15,848 nt of DNA, from positions 1 through 15,848 of the forward strand of contig CAAEOZ010000211.1 of assembly GCA_900757715.1 (NCBI GenBank), read 5' to 3'. Both the position numbers and the translations under genes were made by a program. The notes below the pieces were generated by a model. That model was not told where the DNA came from and searched no databases. It worked only from the letters and a program-made list of their open reading frames with translations. The first letter of the stretch is position 1. The number at the start of each line of letters is the position of its first letter. Source of the stretch: an uncultured Veillonella sp. GTDB taxonomy: Bacteria > Bacillota > Negativicutes > Veillonellales > Veillonellaceae. Positions 1-6,350 of the stretch are shown here, piece after piece.

Positions 1-47
1 AAGGCTTATGGGATGAAAAGAAACATAATAATGGAGGAGGTCACTAA
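1..47 (+). CDS. [NiFe] hydrogenase small subunit, C-terminal end only (probable)
   Basis: Reading from base 3, an open frame encodes GLWDEKKHNNGGGH and stops at TAA 45-47, sharing one base with the ATG of the large subunit (TAATG). Small subunits of membrane-bound group 1 hydrogenases sit directly upstream of the large subunit. They end in a transmembrane anchor followed by a short charged tail, which is what this fragment looks like. The GGAGG that serves the large subunit lies inside these codons, so the two genes are probably translationally coupled. The assignment rests mainly on position; with 14 residues no motif can be checked. Confidence 0.55.
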   Translation, partial: GLWDEKKHNNGGGH

Positions 48-1948
48 TGAAACGCGTAGTAGTAGATCCGATTTCCCGTATTGAAGGTCATTTACGGGTT
101 GAAATAAAAGTTGATGAAGCGAGTGGTAAAGTAGAGGACGCATTGTCTTCTGGTACTGCTTGGCGCGGTATCGAACTTGTTGCTAAAGATCGCGATCCTC
201 GTGACCTTTGGGCGTTCGTACAACGGATTTGTGGTGTATGTACTACAACACATGCGTTGGCAGCATTACGTGCGGTAGAGGATGCAATTGGAATTACAAT
301 TCCTAAAAATGCAAATTATATACGTAATATCATGCATAGTAGTCTAGATGTGCATGATCATATCGTGCATTTTTATCACTTACATGCGCTTGATTGGGTT
401 AGCCCGATAGCAGCTCTTAGTGCAGATCCTGCTAAAACCGCTCAATTACAAAATGATGTATTAGCAACTTATAATGTGAGCGGTTTAGCACCTGCGGAAA
501 CGGCATCAAAAGACTCAGCCTATCCTAAAGAGTTTCCTAAGGCTACTACAGCATACTTTACGGCTGTACAACAAAAGGTTAAGAAAATAGTTGAATCAGG
601 CCAATTGGGGATTTTCTCCGCTCAATGGTGGGATCATCCTGATTATAACTTGTTACCTCCAGAAGTTCATTTGATGGCCGTATCTCATTATTTGAACATT
701 CTTGATCGTCAACGGGATATTGTAATTCCTCATGTTGTATTTGGTGGCAAAAACCCTCATCCTCATTACATTGTAGGTGGCATGCCATGCTCTATTTCTA
801 TGAATGATATGAATGCCCCTATTAATACACAACGCCTTGCCGCCGTAGAGCAATCTATTGCATTGACTAAAGACTTAGTTGATAATTTCTACGTGCCAGA
901 TCTATTAGCTATCGGTAAAATATATGTAGAAAAAGGTATGATCGATGGTGGTGGCCTTGCGAAGAAACGCGTTATGTCCTATGGCGATTATCCTGATGAT
1001 ACGTACACCGGTATTTCTAATGGTGACTATCATAAGAAATGTATTGTTCGTTCCAATGGCGTTGTTGAAAACTTTGCGTTAGGTGTAGATAAAGCAACAT
1101 TTATCCCATTAGAAGGTAAAGATTTCATGGATCCTCAATACCTTAGTGAAGAGGTTGATCATTCCTGGTTTACATATCCAGATGGAACAAAAACACTTCA
1201 TCCTATTGAAGGTGTTACTGATCCTAAATTTACAGGTCCTAAATCTGGTACAAAAGAAAAATGGGAATTCCTTGATGAAGATAAAAAATACTCTTGGATT
1301 AAATCTCCAACTTTCAAAGGGAAAACTGCAGAGGTTGGTCCATTAGCAAAATATATTGTTGTGTATACAAAGGTAAAACAAGGCATAATCAAAGACCCAA
1401 CTTGGGCTGAATCTATGATTGTTCGTCAAATTGATACAGTATCACAAGTATTGGGTGTACCAGCTCATGTATGGATGACTACTATGGTAGGACGTACAGC
1501 ATGTCGTGGTCTTGATGCACAGGTAGCGGCAAATATTAGCCAATACTTCTTTAACAAACTTGTATCTAATATTAAAAATGGTGATACTACAGTAGCGGAT
1601 ATGACTAAATTTGAGCCAAATACATGGGATAAAGACGCAAAAGGTGTTGGTCTTGTAGATGCGCCTCGTGGTGGTTTGGGTCACTGGATTCATATTAAAG
1701 ATGGTCGCTCTGCAAATTACCAATGTATCGTCCCATCTACATGGAATGCGTGCCCTAAGACTGCAGCAAATGAACATGGCGCATACGAAGATGCTATGAT
1801 TGATACACATGTAAAAATTGCGGATAAACCACTTGAAATTTTGAAGGTAATTCACTCCTTTGATCCATGCCTAGCATGTGCAACCCATTTATACAATAAA
1901 AAAGGCGAAAAAATTGTTTCCGTCAATACAGATGCATTGTGTAAATAA
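47..1948 (+). CDS. hyaB: [NiFe] uptake hydrogenase large subunit (HyaB/HybC type)
   Basis: Catalytic subunit that splits H2 at a Ni-Fe(CN)2CO centre, expected on the outer face of the cytoplasmic membrane with its small subunit. The N-terminus carries DPISRIEGHLRVE. The first nickel-binding motif RICGVC is at residues 60-65 (C62, C65), with H69 following. The second, DPCLACATH, is at 606-614 (C608, C611), so all four Ni-ligating cysteines are present. The motif is followed by a 19-residue tail that the maturation protease should remove after H614; the E. coli tails have about 15. Blocks such as YSWIKSP, EVGPLAKY and APRGGLGHW match HybC-like enzymes. At 633 residues it is somewhat longer than the usual 560-600. 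GGAGGAGG precedes the ATG at good spacing. Group 1 assignment is firm; the subgroup is not resolved. Confidence 0.96.
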   Translation: MKRVVVDPISRIEGHLRVEIKVDEASGKVEDALSSGTAWRGIELVAKDRDPRDLWAFVQRICGVCTTTHALAALRAVEDAIGITIPKNANYIRNIMHSSLDVHDHIVHFYHLHALDWVSPIAALSADPAKTAQLQNDVLATYNVSGLAPAETASKDSAYPKEFPKATTAYFTAVQQKVKKIVESGQLGIFSAQWWDHPDYNLLPPEVHLMAVSHYLNILDRQRDIVIPHVVFGGKNPHPHYIVGGMPCSISMNDMNAPINTQRLAAVEQSIALTKDLVDNFYVPDLLAIGKIYVEKGMIDGGGLAKKRVMSYGDYPDDTYTGISNGDYHKKCIVRSNGVVENFALGVDKATFIPLEGKDFMDPQYLSEEVDHSWFTYPDGTKTLHPIEGVTDPKFTGPKSGTKEKWEFLDEDKKYSWIKSPTFKGKTAEVGPLAKYIVVYTKVKQGIIKDPTWAESMIVRQIDTVSQVLGVPAHVWMTTMVGRTACRGLDAQVAANISQYFFNKLVSNIKNGDTTVADMTKFEPNTWDKDAKGVGLVDAPRGGLGHWIHIKDGRSANYQCIVPSTWNACPKTAANEHGAYEDAMIDTHVKIADKPLEILKVIHSFDPCLACATHLYNKKGEKIVSVNTDALCK

Positions 1949-1962
1949 AGGGTGGTGGACTT

Positions 1963-2772
1963 ATGTTAATACATACTGACAAAAAGGCGTATGTCGTATT
2001 TAGTCTATGGTTGCGTATATTCCACTGGACTATGGTACTCAGTGTAACTGCATTGTTCTGGACTGGCCTATATATTGGTGATCCAGGCTTTGCTGCCATA
2101 ACAGGTAACCCTGAACCAACTTTTGCTATTGATGGCTGGTTCTCTATGGAAACTATGCGGCGTATTCATTTCATTGCAGGTGTTATCTTAACATTCTCCT
2201 TTATCTTCCGTTTTGCAGGCGCTCTTTGGAACAGAGGGGATAGATTATTACCTAAATTCCGTCAAAAACGGTATTGGTACGGTCTTAAAGAAACAACATT
2301 GCACTATTTAATGATTCCTCAAAAACATGAACATCATTGGCTTCGTAATTCCTTAGCTAGAACTGCGTATATGATGGTATACATTATGTTCTTCTTTGAA
2401 ATCTTAACGGGTTTTGCAATGTATTCGAGGATTGACCCTAATGGTGTTCTAGGAATGTTATTTTCACCAGTGGTTACATTATTTGGTGGGGAATACAAAG
2501 TCCATGTTATCCATCACTACATTGCGTGGGGATTCTTGTTCTTTACTATTGTTCACGTGTATATGGCATTCCGAGAAGATGTTATGGAGGAATCGGGCGA
2601 AGTATCGGCTATGGTTTCCGGTATGAAATATTACGCTCATGATCCAATTGATATTGAAGACCTCAATGGTAAACGTCGTCGTGGGGAACGTATTGATAAA
2701 CCATCTGGTACTACATACCGTCCAAGTGATCCTAATGATCCTAGAGAAAGAGAATTACAAGAAAATGATTAA
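1963..2772 (+). CDS. hyaC: Ni/Fe-hydrogenase b-type cytochrome subunit
   Basis: Integral-membrane dihaem cytochrome b (269 residues) that anchors the hydrogenase and passes electrons from the small subunit to menaquinone. Four hydrophobic helices are visible, roughly at residues 13-38, 68-89, 132-153 and 182-203. The expected haem-ligand histidines are H21 (helix 1), H69 (helix 2), and H184 or H185 plus H198 (helix 4). This is close to the spacing known for Wolinella HydC and E. coli HyaC. A charged tail of about 65 residues, rich in Arg, Asp and Pro, follows helix 4 and should be cytoplasmic. The gene starts 14 bases after hyaB behind GGTGGTGG, and its stop overlaps the hyaD start by 8 bases, so it belongs to the same operon. 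Confidence 0.93.
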   Translation: MLIHTDKKAYVVFSLWLRIFHWTMVLSVTALFWTGLYIGDPGFAAITGNPEPTFAIDGWFSMETMRRIHFIAGVILTFSFIFRFAGALWNRGDRLLPKFRQKRYWYGLKETTLHYLMIPQKHEHHWLRNSLARTAYMMVYIMFFFEILTGFAMYSRIDPNGVLGMLFSPVVTLFGGEYKVHVIHHYIAWGFLFFTIVHVYMAFREDVMEESGEVSAMVSGMKYYAHDPIDIEDLNGKRRRGERIDKPSGTTYRPSDPNDPRERELQEND

Positions 2773-3343
2773 TACAAGTACTGATATCATCAGTGGCTTG
2801 GAACAATACGCGGACTCAGAGGGTCCGCGTATTGATTTAAATAGCCTTTATGATGATGGAGACAATGAAATTATCCTACTTGGAGTCGGCAATATTTTGC
2901 TTACCGATGAGGGATTAGGTGTTCATGTAGTAAAAGAATTGAAAGAATCTTTCACATTTACGCCTGCAATTTCCATTATTGACGGTGGCACTATGGGAAT
3001 GGAATTACTTACGTATATGCGTGGTATGAAGAAAATCCTTCTTGTAGACGCTATTAATGGCGGAGATGCTCCAGGAACTATATATGAATTTCCTCATAAG
3101 GAATTAGAACAATATTTTACGGAACATATTTCTGTACATGAAGTAGGAATGCAAGATATTTTACGTATCCGTGCTATTCAAGAGGATCCATTAGAAGATG
3201 CAGTGGTTATCGGTGTAGAGCCGGAATCATTGGAAATTGGTTTTGAACCTAGCGAGCCGGTACAATGCGCCTTGCCTGAGGTTAAGAAACGTGTTTTGAA
3301 TGTACTACGAGAATGGGGCGTAGTAGCTGAGCCTAGAGCATAA
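2765..3343 (+). CDS. hyaD: Hydrogenase maturation endopeptidase (HyaD/HybD family)
   Basis: Endopeptidase that removes the C-terminal tail of the large subunit after nickel insertion. The core begins with LLGVGNILLTDEGLG (residues 38-52). The three nickel-sensing residues known from HybD (E16, D62, H93) correspond to E49, D95 (LLVDAING) and H125 (HEVG), with conserved spacing. The product from ATG 2765 is 192 residues and carries about 33 acidic, hydrophilic residues before the usual family start. No internal in-frame ATG exists to shorten it. The frame stays open upstream to 2639, but that stretch lies inside hyaC and gives unrelated sequence, so I reject it. ATG 2765 overlaps the hyaC stop (ATGATTAA), which suggests coupled translation; the upstream purine-rich Shine-Dalgarno is weak. 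Confidence 0.92.
   Translation: MINTSTDIISGLEQYADSEGPRIDLNSLYDDGDNEIILLGVGNILLTDEGLGVHVVKELKESFTFTPAISIIDGGTMGMELLTYMRGMKKILLVDAINGGDAPGTIYEFPHKELEQYFTEHISVHEVGMQDILRIRAIQEDPLEDAVVIGVEPESLEIGFEPSEPVQCALPEVKKRVLNVLREWGVVAEPRA
2804..2834 (+). repeat. Perfect 12-bp hairpin inside hyaD
   Basis: CAATACGCGGAC (2804-2815) and GTCCGCGTATTG (2823-2834) are exact reverse complements separated by TCAGAGG. A T-G and a C-G pair could extend the stem into the loop. It encodes residues 14-24 of HyaD, within the N-terminal extension. There is no T run after it, so it does not look like an intrinsic terminator. Confidence 0.85.
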
Positions 3344-3411
3344 AGTGAAAATTTCATATAGTATATAGATAGCTTATAGAATGTAAAGATAGTCTCTGTA
3401 TAGGAGTATTT

Positions 3412-3789
3412 ATGATTGAAAATTATGGTAATGTTCGCGCCGTTTTAAATGAGTTGCGTTTGGCTCTAAAGAATTTGCGTGAAACTGGTGAGACATATTC
3501 GATTTATATTGAAAAAACGGGTTTAACAGAGGAAGAACAAGTTGAAGTATTAGAAACACTTGGACGCGGTCATATTACGATTAACTTTAATGAAACTGAT
3601 CAACCTGTAGAATGGTATGAATCACAATTTTCTGGAATCTGGATTGGGACTTATAAAAATGGTCGTGATGACTCAATTTTACATACCGTAGAGGTCGCTA
3701 AGTATCCAGTTGTAGCTGGTGCTTATATAGAGGATATGGAACTGGCGGAGGAAGATTTACAATCTTGGATTGATGCTGCTGGATTATAG
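3412..3789 (+). CDS. Short HupH/HyaF-like hydrogenase maturation protein
   Basis: A 125-residue soluble protein. The stretch LETLGRGHITINF (residues 47-59) and the following EWYESQFSGIWIG, then HTVEVAKYPV, match the pattern of the HupH C-terminal domain found in HupH and HyaF (recognised by eye). Those proteins help assemble the hydrogenase small subunit or its Fe-S clusters. HupH and HyaF are usually about 280 residues; this one holds only a short helical N-terminus plus one copy of the domain. Its place after hyaD, before a strong terminator, fits a maturation role. It starts at an ATG behind TAGGAG, 68 bases after hyaD. The exact biochemical role is not known. Confidence 0.75.
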   Translation: MIENYGNVRAVLNELRLALKNLRETGETYSIYIEKTGLTEEEQVEVLETLGRGHITINFNETDQPVEWYESQFSGIWIGTYKNGRDDSILHTVEVAKYPVVAGAYIEDMELAEEDLQSWIDAAGL

Positions 3790-3790
3790 T

Positions 3791-3819
3791 AAAGGAGACC
3801 CTTAACGGGTCTCCTTTTT
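3791..3819 (+). terminator. Intrinsic terminator of the hydrogenase operon
   Basis: AAAGGAGACCC (3791-3801) pairs perfectly with GGGTCTCCTTT (3807-3817) around the loop TTAAC, and the T run continues to 3819. It begins directly after the TAG of the HupH-like gene. Confidence 0.93.
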
Positions 3820-4165
3820 ATGAAGAATAGATGAAAATAGATGTTTTCGGTAAATTTGTGATAAAAATACATATAAATTTTTGATTAATAGTTAATAAAA
3901 TCAGAAATAATCATATTTATCTCCATATCATTAAAATAAATATTTTTTATAAGTTGCTTTATTAAGTAGCATTACAAATAAATGAATATGATATTAATTT
4001 GTTGTAGTTATATAAAGGGTAAATGAAGTGTTTTATTGGTGTTTTATAGAGAAACGGCTTATTTACTGGCTTTATAAAGATTATTAGGCCTATTGTTAAC
4101 CTTTAGCATTTGCCTTAATTTACTAATTAACATAAAATATGTGAGTAAAATACTTTGGAGGATTT
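3820..4165. other. AT-rich intergenic gap of about 346 bases
   Basis: Very AT-rich, with stops in all frames and no convincing small gene, tRNA or long repeat. The only signal I can support is a promoter-like pair near its right end (4110-4138). Much of the gap remains unexplained; it could hold a small RNA or a regulatory region. Confidence 0.6.
4110..4138 (+). promoter_or_regulatory. Candidate sigma-70 type promoter for the glycosyltransferase
   Basis: TTGCCT (4110-4115) and TAAAAT (4133-4138) are separated by 17 bases, matching 4/6 and 5/6 of the consensus. Transcription would start near 4145, giving a very short leader that still contains the TTGGAGG Shine-Dalgarno. Such matches are easy to find by chance in AT-rich DNA. 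Confidence 0.4.
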
Positions 4166-5176
4166 ATGTTACTTTCTATTGTAGTGCCTGTATATAACGA
4201 AGAGGAAAATATAGCGAACTTTTATAAAGCTGTAACTGATGTTATGTCAGGTCTCACGTATGATTATGAACTAATCTTCGTGGATGATGGATCTAGTGAT
4301 TCGTCAGCTATGATACTGCGTGAAATTGCATTCAATGATAAACATGTTAAAGTGTTATTGCTGGCTCGTAACTTTGGGCATCAAACGGCACTTACATGTG
4401 GACTTGATTATGCTCATGGCGATGCAGTCATTACAATGGACGGTGATATGCAGCATCCACCTGCATTGATTCCTGAACTAGTTCGATTGTGGGAATCAGG
4501 GTATGATGTGGTGCGTACCATTCGCGATTCAACTGATGACGCTAGTTGGGCTAAATCTTTCACGTCTAAGTATTATTACAAACTGATGAACAAAATGGCC
4601 GATGTTCCTATTGTTGAAGGCGGGTCCGATTTCCGCCTCATGAATAGTAAAGCATTGGGCACGTTGAAACGATTCAGAGAACATGGTCGATTTTTACGTG
4701 GTATTGTCGGCGCCTTAGGGTACAGACAAGCAGAGTTGCACTTTGTGGCACCACCTCGATTTGCAGGTGTCTCAAAGTTTAGTGTGCGTAAAATGATTCG
4801 ATTTGCTCTCGATGGTGTAACCGCTTTTTCAAGGGTGCCTTTACGGGCGGCCTTGTATGTAGGTGTACTTTGTGGTGGAATGAGTTTTTTGCTCATCTTA
4901 CATCTTTTGTATGTATATCTTACAGGACAAGCTTTGAATGGGTGGACAACCTTGGGCGTATCAATCTTGTTTATTGGTGGAATTCAACTCGTCGGACTGG
5001 GGATCATTGGCGAGTATGTAGGTCGTATTTTTGAAGAGGTGAAGCAACGGCCTTTGTATTGGGTTAAGTCAGCTATAAATTTTGAAGAGCATGAAGAGGC
5101 TCCGTTACTCGGACCAAGCAGTGCAGATGTTTTTATGGCACCAGAGGCTTATACCAACAAGAGCAAAGAAGACTAG
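4166..5176 (+). CDS. Family 2 glycosyltransferase, GtrB/DPM1-like (polyprenyl-phosphate sugar transferase)
   Basis: Membrane-anchored GT-A glycosyltransferase of 336 residues. It likely moves a sugar from a nucleotide sugar to undecaprenyl phosphate on the cytoplasmic face, for later use in cell-envelope glycosylation. The N-terminus SIVVPVYNEEENI is the classic family 2 start. Nucleotide-binding DDG is at residues 40-42, and the metal-binding DGD is in MDGDMQHPP (92-94). Two transmembrane helices lie at about 228-252 and 262-286, followed by the LGIIGEYVGRIFEEVKQRP block typical of GtrB/YfdH and ArnC relatives. A hydrophilic tail of about 30 residues ends the protein. No flippase or GtrA-type gene is adjacent, so donor sugar and acceptor cannot be told. 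ATG 4166 has TTGGAGG at good spacing. Confidence 0.92.
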   Translation: MLLSIVVPVYNEEENIANFYKAVTDVMSGLTYDYELIFVDDGSSDSSAMILREIAFNDKHVKVLLLARNFGHQTALTCGLDYAHGDAVITMDGDMQHPPALIPELVRLWESGYDVVRTIRDSTDDASWAKSFTSKYYYKLMNKMADVPIVEGGSDFRLMNSKALGTLKRFREHGRFLRGIVGALGYRQAELHFVAPPRFAGVSKFSVRKMIRFALDGVTAFSRVPLRAALYVGVLCGGMSFLLILHLLYVYLTGQALNGWTTLGVSILFIGGIQLVGLGIIGEYVGRIFEEVKQRPLYWVKSAINFEEHEEAPLLGPSSADVFMAPEAYTNKSKED

Positions 5177-5260
5177 CTGTATTTGTGAATGCAAATAAAT
5201 AGACGGTTAGTATATTTTGAATAAATAACTTACTTTAAAAGTTTTTTGGAAAGGAAGCAT

Positions 5261-6073
5261 ATGAAGTCAAAATATAGTAAGGTTAAAATAACGGCATTAA
5301 CATTAACTTTTGTGTGTGCCACAACAGCCATGGTTGGCGCAACAACATTACAATATGGTGATAAGGGCAAAAGTGTTACAGCGGTTCAACAACAACTAAT
5401 TAAACACGGCTATAATGCTACAGATAAAAATGGTGTATATGGTAAGGAAACGAAGTGGGCAGTTCGTTTGTTCCAACAAGATCGTGGCCTTCCAGTGGAT
5501 GGTATCGTAGGCCCTGCTACGTATAACGCATTGATGGGTGCTCCTCGTTCTACGAAGGCAGTATTGACTCAAAATGCAGCGACTAAAGCAGTAGCAACGA
5601 AATCCGCTTTTACAAACAGCAACGCGACATCCCGTCGTATCGCTGGTCAATCCATTAATGGCAAGAACGTTAAATTAAACAATATTACGAAAAATGAAAC
5701 ACCTAGCAGTATTCACGCAATCTTGGCAGAAGCTGACAAATACCGCGGTGTACCATATGTATTTGGCGGTACTACTCCAAGTGGCTTTGACTGCTCTGGT
5801 TATGTTAAATATGTATTTGAAAAACAAGGTATTTCCTTACCACGTTTGGCAGATGAACAGTATAACGTAGGTGTTGAAGTTTCTCGTGCGAACTTGAAAG
5901 CAGGGGATTTGGTATTCTTCGAAACATATGAACCAGGTCCATCTCACTCTGGCATTTATATTGGCGATGGCAAGTTCATTAGCGCCACTTCCAGTCGTGG
6001 TGTTGCAGTAGCAGATCTTGATACTGGCTATTGGGGTGAACGTTACATCGGCGCAAAACGCGTTGTACGCTAA
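5261..6073 (+). CDS. Exported NlpC/P60 peptidoglycan hydrolase with PG-binding domain
   Basis: A 270-residue secreted cell-wall hydrolase, expected to cut peptide stems in peptidoglycan (D-Glu to diaminopimelate type bond). A basic N-terminus and hydrophobic segment with a likely signal-peptidase I site near A27 form the signal peptide. Residues 29-93 are a PG_binding_1 domain (YGDKGKSVTAVQQQL to DGIVGPATYNALMG). A Ser/Thr/Ala/Asn-rich linker runs to about 147. The NlpC/P60 domain follows, with catalytic C178 in GFDCSGYV and H229 in PSHSGIYIG. The third position, usually His (H131 in E. coli Spr), is S241 here (KFISATSSRGV). I chose ATG 5261 behind AAAGGAAG; an in-frame TTG at 5246 would add five residues without a better ribosome site. 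It is 84 bases after the glycosyltransferase with no clear terminator between. Confidence 0.93.
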   Translation: MKSKYSKVKITALTLTFVCATTAMVGATTLQYGDKGKSVTAVQQQLIKHGYNATDKNGVYGKETKWAVRLFQQDRGLPVDGIVGPATYNALMGAPRSTKAVLTQNAATKAVATKSAFTNSNATSRRIAGQSINGKNVKLNNITKNETPSSIHAILAEADKYRGVPYVFGGTTPSGFDCSGYVKYVFEKQGISLPRLADEQYNVGVEVSRANLKAGDLVFFETYEPGPSHSGIYIGDGKFISATSSRGVAVADLDTGYWGERYIGAKRVVR

Positions 6074-6090
6074 TTTAATAACTAGCTATA

Positions 6091-6142
6091 AAAGAGGCTA
6101 TACGAATCAATTTTGTTTTGTTGATTTGTATAACCTCTTTTT
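6091..6142 (+). terminator. Long intrinsic terminator after the NlpC/P60 gene
   Basis: A 20-bp stem (6091-6110 with 6121-6140) with one C-A mismatch and one G-T pair, a 10-base loop of mostly T, and a T run to 6142. It separates the envelope genes from alaS. Confidence 0.93.
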
Positions 6143-6225
6143 ATGTTTATTATTTATGATTTAACTAGCATTGACTAAATTTGACCTTTACTTTTATTGT
6201 AAAAAATATGGATTAAAATTTATAT

Positions 6226-6256
6226 CTTTCACGGTCTGATTGGATTGGTGTGAAAG
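6226..6256 (+). repeat. Inverted repeat upstream of alaS
   Basis: CTTTCAC (6226-6232) and GTGAAAG (6250-6256) are exact reverse complements around a 17-base centre. It lies about 60 bases upstream of the alaS -10 element, so it could be an operator or simply chance. No T-box consensus is present here. Confidence 0.4.
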
Positions 6257-6312
6257 TGCGTGAATTCCGCATAATCTCAATGTTTTTGATAGATTTTATA
6301 TCGTTTTTGAGT

Positions 6313-6318
6313 TATAAT
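6313..6318 (+). promoter_or_regulatory. Candidate -10 element of the alaS promoter
   Basis: A perfect TATAAT, 32 bases before the alaS ATG. No good -35 lies at 16-18 bases; the nearest TTGATA is 21 bases away. The leader contains TTTAGGAGG. Only the -10 call is supported. Confidence 0.5.
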
Positions 6319-6350
6319 GAAGAGTAAATAATTTTAGGAGGAATATACAC

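Noticed and set aside
1442..1855. Minus-strand open frame of 137 codons within the hydrogenase large subunit
   Set aside because: It is a shadow of a firmly identified gene: rich in Cys and Arg, with no recognisable domain and no ribosome site considered convincing.
2639..2764. Upstream extension of the hyaD frame by 42 codons
   Set aside because: It lies inside hyaC in another frame, and its translation shows no resemblance to the protease family; ATG 2765 at the hyaC stop is a natural coupled start.
5180..5197. TATTTG/CAAATA hairpin after the glycosyltransferase as a terminator
   Set aside because: Only six AT-rich base pairs and no T run; the downstream NlpC/P60 gene may be cotranscribed.
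6143..6350. Possible T-box leader for alaS
   Set aside because: No AGGGTGGNACCGCG-like sequence and no terminator/antiterminator pair in this interval.
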